From an uncultured Ruminococcus sp. (GTDB lineage Bacteria > Bacillota > Clostridia > Lachnospirales > Lachnospiraceae), in the NCBI GenBank assembly GCA_900553885.1, contig USFD01000096.1, forward strand, positions 1 to 11,133: a stretch of 11,133 bases of DNA, read 5' to 3'. The notes below the pieces were generated by a model. It did not search any database and was not told where the DNA came from. It saw only the letters and a list, made by a program, of their open reading frames with translations. Numbering within the stretch: position 1 is the first letter of the stretch; each line of letters starts with the position of its first letter. Below, piece after piece: positions 6,868-11,133 of this stretch. The translations under genes and the position numbers were made by a program.

Positions 6868-6951
6868 CTATCAAGTGAATGAAAAAAGAGCATCCATTTG
6901 TGGTAAAATTAAGGTGTCTAATCAAAATAAATACCAACAAAGGAGCCCTTT

Positions 6952-7095
6952 ATGAGTATTGTAAACACCTTATCACTAGAAAGCAATAGATGCACTAGTC
7001 AACAAAAACTGGACACAAATTTTAAATATTACCTCAGTATAAATCTGATTTCTGTACAATACGGTGCTTCATTTGCTACTTTCTTGTCTGGATGA
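6952..7095 (+). pseudogene. Truncated transposase start, probably IS1380 family
   Basis: An ATG at 6952 is 6 nt after AGGAG (6941-6945), and a promoter-like TGGTAAAAT lies at 6900-6908. The first residues, MSIVNTLSLESNR, recall the N-terminus of IS1380-type transposases, where a conserved INFxGGDLSSDxG stretch normally follows. Here the similarity stops after about 15 codons, at the IS3-family element edge near 7003. The frame then runs into that element and ends at TGA 7093-7095, for 47 residues in total. The continuation is not found on the far side of the element. The family call rests on memory of the N-terminal pattern only. Confidence 0.45.
7005..7017 (+). repeat. Left terminal inverted repeat of the IS3-family element
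   Basis: AAAACTGGACACA here is the exact reverse complement of 8566-8578. The longer CAAAAACTGGACAC (7003-7016) matches the inner right copy at 8546-8559. Confidence 0.75.
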
Positions 7096-7110
7096 CTGGA
7101 TTATTCAAGT

Positions 7111-7164
7111 GTTTCACGATTGTAAAGCCTGCTTGCGCAGCTTCGAGCTTGACAATCGTGAAAC
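7111..7164. repeat. 54-nt palindrome inside or beside the IS left end
   Basis: A perfect 13-bp stem (7111-7123 GTTTCACGATTGT with 7152-7164) encloses 28 nt that can form inner stems AAGC/GCTT and CTGC/GCAG. No T run follows on either strand, so it does not look like an intrinsic terminator. Its loop contains GCTTGCGCAG, also present in the loop of the palindrome at 8680-8748. Confidence 0.75.
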
Positions 7165-7218
7165 GCCTGATATTCGAGCACCTGAACCAAACAAAGAAGA
7201 GACGTATGCCTCCAGGCA

Positions 7219-8106
7219 TCAACTCACAACGCTTGCACCTGTGTTAAAATCTTTCGGAGCATAGGCCTCCTTATACTGCTGCGGCGTAAGGTACTTCAAG
7301 GAGTATGCAGGCCGTGCAGTATTAAAAAATGTAATATATGCTGCCACCTCTTGTTCAACGGGGCTTTCTCCTGTGACATGAAAATCCATAAAGATTTCTG
7401 ACTTGATCCACCCATTGATGGATTCCATTGCCGCATTGTCCGTTGGGGTTCCAGCTCTTGACATTGATCGAGTGATGCTATACATCGGCAATAGTTCGTT
7501 GAATGCCTTAGATGCATAGACTGCTCCCTGATCGCTATGGAGTATCATCTCATACTGTGGATACTGTTTCTTCAAGCCAATCAGATCATCCAGACCACTC
7601 AGATATGTCATCCGGTCGCCCCGTCTGGACGAAAGAGCGTGAGCGAGAATCTCGTTGTTCCAAAGATCCATGTACAGGGTAAGCTCATAGTAAATACCCT
7701 TCACATAGAAAGCTGTCATGTCACTGACAACACATTGCAAGGGTCTGTCAATCTGCATTTCGCTCATGAGCAGGTTCGGATATATCTTAAACGGATTTCC
7801 GGGCTTCTTATACTTGTAGTGTTTCGCCTCGCTCTTTACTCCGAGAATCTTGCAGCATTTGTGCGCATAAGGATCTGACATGACAATGCCTGTATCCAGA
7901 CGGATCTTGGCATTTAGCCATCTGTATCCATGAGAAGGATAACGAAGATGATATTCCTCGAACAGCGACAAGTTGTTGAGTAACGCTTTCGTACGCTTTG
8001 CCGGATGAGCGAGAGTATGCTTCCAGTTGTAGAAGCTGCTTCTTTGTATTCCCATCTTCTCACAGAGAAGATTGACAGGAAAATCGCCAGACAACTCCAA
8101 TATCAC
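7219..8106 (-). CDS. IS3-family transposase OrfB (DDE integrase catalytic subunit)
   Basis: This 295-residue frame carries the retroviral-integrase-like catalytic core. The N-terminal part reads VNLLCEKMGIQRSSFYNW, the usual helix-turn-helix of IS3 OrfB, then YPSHGYRWLNAKIR. The DDE triad is intact: Asp129 in VSDMTAF, Asp192 in HSDQG and Glu228 in TDNAAMESING, with exactly 35 residues between the second Asp and the Glu. The C-terminus has the typical FFNTARPAYSLKYLTPQQY. The GTG at 8106 overlaps the orfA stop as GTGA, which would allow coupled translation. The frame is also open further upstream to 8172, so the active protein is probably an OrfAB fusion of about 417 residues made by -1 frameshifting. 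Confidence 0.95.
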   Translation of the reverse strand: MILELSGDFPVNLLCEKMGIQRSSFYNWKHTLAHPAKRTKALLNNLSLFEEYHLRYPSHGYRWLNAKIRLDTGIVMSDPYAHKCCKILGVKSEAKHYKYKKPGNPFKIYPNLLMSEMQIDRPLQCVVSDMTAFYVKGIYYELTLYMDLWNNEILAHALSSRRGDRMTYLSGLDDLIGLKKQYPQYEMILHSDQGAVYASKAFNELLPMYSITRSMSRAGTPTDNAAMESINGWIKSEIFMDFHVTGESPVEQEVAAYITFFNTARPAYSLKYLTPQQYKEAYAPKDFNTGASVVS

Positions 8107-8471
8107 TTGATATTCTCGTTGCCGATAGGAAGATACTCCTTCTTCACACCACTTCCTTTCACTGAGTAACCTTTTTTTAAACGGGCTTCGTTGATCCGTG
8201 CCATGACGAGAGCATCAATGAGTTCTTCTTTTGACATGGATTCATATTCCTTGAGACTGGAATCTTTCGGAGTTTCAATAGACTGTGTGACTTTTCCAGC
8301 TTTCTTAGTGCGCGTTCTGGGCGGAAGCCCCGTTTCGGCACGATAAAGTCGGAGATAACCTTTCACACTGGATGGGTTGAGGTCGTATTTGACTGCAGCT
8401 TCTTCAACAGTCAATTCCCCATCATATACGCGCTTGGCGATGTCCAGACGCTGTTCCTTGGTGTACTTCAT
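8103..8471 (-). CDS. IS3-family transposase OrfA (helix-turn-helix DNA-binding subunit)
   Basis: This 122-residue protein binds the element ends. Its N-terminus, KEQRLDIAKRVYDGELTVEEAA then KYDLNPSSVKGYLRLYRA, is a Tnp_1/HTH helix-turn-helix, followed by a basic linker (PPRTRTKKAGK) and a helical segment MSKEELIDALVMARINEARLKK that probably forms the OrfA leucine zipper. The ATG at 8471 is 7 nt from AGGAGG (complement at 8479-8484). Codons 98-100 are TTA AAA AAA, the slippery site described at 8172-8178. Past that site the zero frame runs 22 more codons to TGA at 8103-8105. Confidence 0.92.
   Translation of the reverse strand: MKYTKEQRLDIAKRVYDGELTVEEAAVKYDLNPSSVKGYLRLYRAETGLPPRTRTKKAGKVTQSIETPKDSSLKEYESMSKEELIDALVMARINEARLKKGYSVKGSGVKKEYLPIGNENIK
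8172..8178 (-). promoter_or_regulatory. Programmed -1 frameshift site A AAA AAA (OrfAB fusion)
   Basis: On the minus strand orfA reads TTA AAA AAA GGT. Slipping back one base on the A7 run gives AGG TTA CTC and continues without a stop through 8106 into orfB. IS3 elements commonly use such A-rich sites to make OrfAB. The intact -1 frame between the slip and orfB supports it. No clear stimulatory hairpin was identified. Confidence 0.8.
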
Positions 8472-8534
8472 TTACAAACCTCCTGTCCACGGGATGCTGT
8501 TGCCTGTTCATGGATGATATTTCTCTGTACATAG

Positions 8535-8543
8535 ATTATATCA
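8535..8543 (-). promoter_or_regulatory. Extended -10 promoter for the IS transposase genes
   Basis: The minus strand reads TGATATAAT here: a perfect TATAAT with an extended TGN element, 64 nt upstream of the orfA start. A -35 match is weak. It directly adjoins the two CTGGACAC end repeats, so transposase bound at the end could repress its own promoter; this is inferred. Confidence 0.7.
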
Positions 8544-8545
8544 TC

Positions 8546-8578
8546 GTGTCCAGTTTTTGCACCCCTGTGTCCAGTTTT
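8546..8578. repeat. Right end of the IS: two tandem copies of the terminal motif
   Basis: GTGTCCAGTTTT occurs at 8546-8557 and again at 8567-8578, 21 bp apart (about two helical turns). The left end shows only one copy. Either copy could be the true terminus. Confidence 0.75.
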
Positions 8579-8679
8579 AGTTTACCACTTCACATTTTTC
8601 TGGTAACAACAATCGGAATCCTTATTTATTACCTTCTCAGATTTTAGATAGGTGAAAAACGCCATTCTCCCAACTACCA

Positions 8680-8748
8680 GAAAGCGGTCCGGGACAGAAG
8701 GCTTGCGCAGTCGTCGCATGCACAAACCTTCTGCCCCGGACCGCTTTC
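8680..8748. repeat. 69-nt long palindrome downstream of the amidase gene
   Basis: A 22-bp stem with a single mismatch (8680-8701 with 8727-8748; inner bases AGCGGTCCGGG) encloses a 25-nt loop containing GCTTGCGCAG and a further imperfect TTGCGCA/TGCACAA pairing. It begins 8 nt after the amidase stop on the minus strand. Neither side carries a T run, so it resembles a REP-like dispersed palindrome more than a classic terminator, although it could protect the amidase mRNA 3' end. Confidence 0.8.
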
Positions 8749-8756
8749 GTTCACAT

Positions 8757-9707
8757 TCACGTTGTGATAAAGGTAGAATATCCTGCTCTTCGCAGATTCC
8801 GTTCCATTTTAATGGCATTTCCCAGCTGCCGGTAAGCTCCCACCTGTACTTTATAAAACCCATCCTCGTTCAGAATAAAAGCAGGGTAGCCCTTTTCCTG
8901 AAGTTCATAGAGCATGTTGTCGGCATTCTGGCGGATCCGGTAAAGTCCAACCTGAACCCGGTAGAGGTTTTCCGGAAATTCCGTCTGATCCTGACCGGAA
9001 ATCGAAGATCCGGGTGCGGAAACGTTCATACCAGAAGATCCAGGAACGGAGTCATTCATACCGGAAGCTCCCGGGACAGAACCGTTCATACCGGAAGATC
9101 CAGGTACAGGAGTGCTCATACCTGGTAAACCGGAACTTCCCGGAGCCATTCCGTTGACAGCCGGAGGAACTGCCGCGATTCCCAGCGTGGAAGCCACAGC
9201 ATCTGCGATTCCCTGTGCGATTTCATCCTCCGTCTGATCGAACAACGCGTTGTCTCCGTCGTTGTTCAGAAAGCCGGCTTCGATGAGAACTGCCGGCATT
9301 TTGGTGCGCCGGAGCACTACGAGACCCGGACGTTCCTTGACGCCAAGATTTTTGAAGCCAAGATCCTCCAACGCCTGGTTGATCGCTTCTGCCATCTCAA
9401 GCTTAACTCCGGAACGGTCATAGACCAGTGTTTCCACTCCTTCGTACTGGTTGGGATCTTCGGAGGAATTGCGGTGGATGGAGAGAAAGAAATCAGCGTC
9501 TGCGTTGTTGGCAATCTGAGCCTTCTCGAACGGTGTCTGATAGACATCGGTGGTTCTCGTGAAAACTACGTCAATTCCATAATCTCTTAACAGCTCTCCC
9601 ACTTTCAGCGCAAGTGAGAGGGTATCATCTTTTTCCTGACGCCCGTCATAGACCGCGCCCGGATCTGCGCCCCCATGCCCCGCATCAACAACAATTTTAT
9701 AAGCCAT
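8757..9707 (-). CDS. N-acetylmuramoyl-L-alanine amidase (Amidase_3) with SPOR repeats, CwlC-like
   Basis: This 316-residue enzyme should cut the bond between N-acetylmuramic acid and L-alanine in peptidoglycan. The catalytic domain covers residues 1 to about 175: VDAGHGG (zinc His11), QEKD (zinc Glu25), SIHRNSS (zinc His78) and IEAGFLNN (catalytic Glu143). A Pro/Gly/Ser/Met linker at about 180-235 is built of 10-residue repeats (PGSSGMNxSV). The C-terminus (about 247-316) holds two SPOR-type half repeats, LYRVQVGLYR and FYKVQVGAYR, which bind peptidoglycan. There is no signal peptide: catalysis begins almost at residue 1. Bacillus CwlC, a mother-cell lysis amidase, has the same order and also lacks a signal. 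A spore-related lysis role is inferred. GGGAG (complement 9714-9718) precedes the ATG by 6 nt. Confidence 0.93.
   Translation of the reverse strand: MAYKIVVDAGHGGADPGAVYDGRQEKDDTLSLALKVGELLRDYGIDVVFTRTTDVYQTPFEKAQIANNADADFFLSIHRNSSEDPNQYEGVETLVYDRSGVKLEMAEAINQALEDLGFKNLGVKERPGLVVLRRTKMPAVLIEAGFLNNDGDNALFDQTEDEIAQGIADAVASTLGIAAVPPAVNGMAPGSSGLPGMSTPVPGSSGMNGSVPGASGMNDSVPGSSGMNVSAPGSSISGQDQTEFPENLYRVQVGLYRIRQNADNMLYELQEKGYPAFILNEDGFYKVQVGAYRQLGNAIKMERNLRRAGYSTFITT
9007..9126 (-). repeat. In-frame 30-nt minisatellite in the amidase linker
   Basis: The string TTCATACC recurs with an exact 30-nt period (CATA at 9027, 9057, 9087 and 9117), with GAAGMTCC-type sequence between. Each unit encodes ten residues of the PGSSGMNxSV type, and degenerate copies extend on both sides. 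Because 30 is a multiple of three, changes in unit number would lengthen or shorten the linker without breaking the gene. Confidence 0.85.
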
Positions 9708-9850
9708 ACAAAACTCCCTGTACTACCTTTCCTTTCAATATATGCACCACACCCCCGAACTGTCACATCCGCCCGCCGCACACGCAGACCACCTGCCCAT
9801 GTCCGCTTTCGTCCCCAAAACCACTTTACAGAATTTTTAGTCTTATTTCA

Positions 9851-9879
9851 TTGTTACTATTGAGTATCTGTGTTAGAAT
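9851..9879 (+). promoter_or_regulatory. Sigma-A-type promoter for the NAD(P)-binding gene
   Basis: TTGTTA (9851-9856) and TAGAAT (9874-9879) are separated by 17 bp. They lie about 100 nt upstream of the ATG at 9982, in the 274-nt divergent gap between the amidase and this gene. No operator was recognised. Confidence 0.6.
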
Positions 9880-9926
9880 TGTTGCAGAAATAGTTTCACC
9901 TTCAAAACCGAAGGGAAATCCAAAAA

Positions 9927-9955
9927 CAGGGCTCGAAGGAAACAGAACAGCCCTG
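9927..9955 (+). promoter_or_regulatory. Small leader hairpin
   Basis: CAGGGCT (9927-9933) pairs with AGCCCTG (9949-9955) around a 15-nt loop in the 5' leader, ending 26 nt before the start codon. No ligand-binding structure was recognised; its function, if any, is unknown. Confidence 0.35.
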
Positions 9956-9981
9956 ATTCTACAGGACGGAGTGACAAGACC

Positions 9982-10626
9982 ATGAAAATTACGGTATATG
10001 GAGCAGAGGGGGAGATCGGACAGAAGGTGATCAGCTATGCTCTGAGCCAGGGCGCATTTGTGACTGCCTGTATCTGTGATGCAGGGATTTTATGGCCCAG
10101 AAAAAACCTGACGGTGGTGCAGGGGATGATGAACAATAAAGAAAAAGTAATCGAGGCGATGCTGGAGGCGGATATTATCATCAGTGCGCTGACCTGTGGA
10201 AGCACGAGCAGAAAATCTTCGGGAACTCCGGTGGCGGACGCAAACGCGACGATCATCTCGGCGATGGAGCAGCTGGGAAAGACACGGCTGGTAGTGCTCG
10301 GAAGCATCTGTATTCCCGCGTTTGGAGACCAGCAGGGGCTGCTGCAGCGGCTTCACCCGAAACTTGCGGCAATTCTGTATGCGGAAAAGATCAGAGACCT
10401 GCTCAAGACCGGACAGATCGTCACGCGTTCACATCTGAACTGGACACTTGTGCGTGTGGTGAATCTTCAGGCAAAAGACAGTGGAAAAGGTTACGGCGTT
10501 TCTTTGGACGGCAGCCGGTGCGGTATGTGGGTGTCGCCCAGCAACGCAGCCCATTTTCTGTACGATGTGGCGCTGGAGCCGGTGATGTTCAGCCGGAAAA
10601 TGCCGATCGTTTATAACAAAAACTGA
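9982..10626 (+). CDS. Rossmann-fold NAD(P)-binding protein (NmrA/atypical SDR-like)
   Basis: This 214-residue cytoplasmic protein begins with a dinucleotide-binding turn, VYGAEGEIGQKV (GxxGxxG), then a second strand (FVTACICD), and ADIIISALTCGS near residue 70, where atypical short-chain dehydrogenases and NmrA-like proteins place the strand after the cofactor. LVVLGS follows around residue 105, and LNWTLVRVVNL near 155 recalls the WTxxRP region of the family. The usual YxxxK catalytic pair is not evident; YAEKIRDLL near residue 133 may correspond. Such proteins are often NAD(P)H sensors or reductases of unknown substrate. CGGAG lies 10 nt before the ATG, a rather wide gap. The next gene begins 25 nt after the stop, so the two are probably co-transcribed. 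Confidence 0.8.
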   Translation: MKITVYGAEGEIGQKVISYALSQGAFVTACICDAGILWPRKNLTVVQGMMNNKEKVIEAMLEADIIISALTCGSTSRKSSGTPVADANATIISAMEQLGKTRLVVLGSICIPAFGDQQGLLQRLHPKLAAILYAEKIRDLLKTGQIVTRSHLNWTLVRVVNLQAKDSGKGYGVSLDGSRCGMWVSPSNAAHFLYDVALEPVMFSRKMPIVYNKN

Positions 10627-10651
10627 AAAAGAGGAGAGCTGAGGGGGACAA

Positions 10652-11133
10652 ATGAAAATTGGAAAGATATTGAAAGAGTATACGGTGCTGACGCTTGCCA
10701 CCTGTGTGCTGAACCTGGGAATCTATGTCTTTAAGTTTCCGAACAATTTTTCTTTCGGAGGAGTCAGCGGTCTGGCGGTCGTTCTGGGCAGTGCGTTCGG
10801 AGTCAGCACCAGTGGATGCAACCTGGTGATCAATATGGTGCTGATCTTGCTGGGATTTGCGTTTCTGGGAAGAAAATTCGGTATTAAGACGGTGTATGTC
10901 AGTGTGCTGTCATCGGTGGGACTGTCGCTGATGGAACGCTTTTTCCCGATGAGCGGGCCGATGACGGATCAGCCTATGCTGGAGCTGATCTTTGCGATCC
11001 TTCTGCCTGCCGTTGCTTCCGCGGTGTTGTTTAATATGGATGCATCCGGCGGCGGTACGGATATCCTGGCGATCATCCTGAGAAAATACAGCAGCGTGGA
11101 CGTTGGCATCGGCCTGTTTGTGGTGGACCTGGC
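10652..11133 (+). CDS. YitT family membrane protein, N-terminal part (runs off the window)
   Basis: The frame is open from ATG 10652 to the right edge (160 codons) with GAGGGGG 4 nt upstream. Hydrophobic segments occur at about residues 11-28, 36-50, 56-74, 79-93 and 110-127. NFSFGGVSGLAVVLG and the ASGGGTDILAIILRKY stretch (usual family form ASxGGTDIxA) mark YitT/DUF161 proteins, multi-pass membrane proteins of unknown transport or sensing function that usually carry a cytoplasmic C-terminal DUF2179 domain, here beyond the edge. No nearby gene hints at its substrate. Confidence 0.9.
   Translation, partial: MKIGKILKEYTVLTLATCVLNLGIYVFKFPNNFSFGGVSGLAVVLGSAFGVSTSGCNLVINMVLILLGFAFLGRKFGIKTVYVSVLSSVGLSLMERFFPMSGPMTDQPMLELIFAILLPAVASAVLFNMDASGGGTDILAIILRKYSSVDVGIGLFVVDL

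Larger units (their letters stand above)
6537..6951. other. AT-rich gene-poor stretch
   Basis: No well-supported gene was found in this 415-nt stretch, which is visibly richer in A and T than the operon to its left. It holds the hairpin at 6608-6648, a weak minus-strand ORF at 6679-6867, small alternative hairpins at 6808-6832 and, at its right end, the leader and ribosome site (AGGAG 6941-6945) of the truncated transposase at 6952. It reads as decayed mobile or toxin-locus DNA. Confidence 0.5.
7003..8578 (-). mobile_element. IS3-family insertion sequence (orfA/orfB on minus strand)
   Basis: The element contains orfA (8471-8103), orfB (8106-7219), an A7 frameshift site and inverted terminal sequences. 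The left end has AAAACTGGACACA at 7005-7017. The right end has the complement TGTGTCCAGTTTT at 8566-8578, plus a second internal copy at 8546-8559 that matches the left end over 14 nt. The outer pair gives about 1.57 kb. No target-site duplication could be found for any boundary choice, so the exact ends are uncertain by about 20 nt. The unusually long 200-nt stretch between the orfB stop and the left end holds the palindrome at 7111-7164 and no gene. Transposase motifs are intact, so the element may be active. Confidence 0.85.

Noticed and set aside
7064..7264. 66-codon + strand ORF across the 54-nt palindrome
   Set aside because: It overlaps the end of orfB, has no ribosome site and no recognisable motif.
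9007..9126. Regularly spaced repeats suggesting a CRISPR array
   Set aside because: The 30-nt units are contiguous with no unique spacers, and they are in frame within the amidase linker.
8652..9128. 158-codon + strand ORF and the 93-codon minus ORF at 8582-8863 around the palindrome
   Set aside because: Both read through the 69-nt palindrome, giving the same basic peptide pattern on each strand, and neither has a ribosome site or known domain.
9614..9985. 123-codon + strand ORF upstream of the NAD(P)-binding gene
   Set aside because: Its start lies within the amidase gene on the other strand, the composition is skewed to Pro/His/Thr, and it crosses the promoter at 9851-9879.

Overview
The window looks like chromosomal DNA of a gut-type Clostridia, most probably a Lachnospiraceae relative. 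The evidence is indirect: strong AGGAGG-type ribosome binding sites, mid-GC genes with frequent TTG/GTG starts, a family-1 carbohydrate ABC operon with its own MalK-type ATPase, a CwlC-like (spore mother-cell type) amidase, a YitT-family membrane protein, and IS3-family and probable IS1380-family elements. No rRNA, tRNA or CRISPR array is visible.

Layout. Positions 1-249 are the 3' end of an altronate-dehydratase-type (UxaA/GarD superfamily) gene, closed by a clear terminator. Positions 472-6509 form one compact + strand operon: lipoprotein solute-binding protein, two permeases, a MalK/UgpC-type ATPase, a TIM-barrel sugar-phosphate isomerase/epimerase-like enzyme and a HAD-IIA (NagD-like) phosphatase. 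The last five genes overlap or nearly abut. Only the binding-protein/permease junction has a longer gap, and that gap carries a strong hairpin. The operon ends in a long terminator whose stem includes the end of the phosphatase gene.

Positions 6510-8580 are an AT-rich mobile/decayed region. It holds a second A/T-flanked hairpin, a weak minus-strand ORF for a small hydrophobic peptide, the first codons of a probable IS1380-type transposase, and a complete-looking IS3-family element (orfA and orfB on the minus strand, an A7 slippery site for -1 frameshifting, intact DDE triad, inverted ends). A 69-nt palindrome at 8680-8748 follows.

Positions 8757-9707 (minus strand) encode a signal-peptide-less Amidase_3 enzyme with a 30-nt-repeat linker and a C-terminal pair of SPOR repeats. 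From 9851 a + strand unit begins with a good promoter, then a Rossmann-fold NAD(P)-binding protein and a YitT-family membrane protein that runs off the right edge.

How the genes work together. The ABC operon probably imports a sugar, sugar-acid, polyol or phosphorylated polyol. The two enzymes at its end would then process it, by isomerisation/epimerisation or dephosphorylation. The substrate cannot be read from the sequence. The binding protein's N-terminal half resembles the UgpB branch, and the upstream dehydratase fragment suggests hexuronate/sugar-acid metabolism nearby. I see no convincing wholly new system. The best leads are the uncharacterised transporter-plus-two-enzyme operon, the palindromic repeats sharing a 10-nt core, and the possible type I toxin-like locus at 6600-6780.
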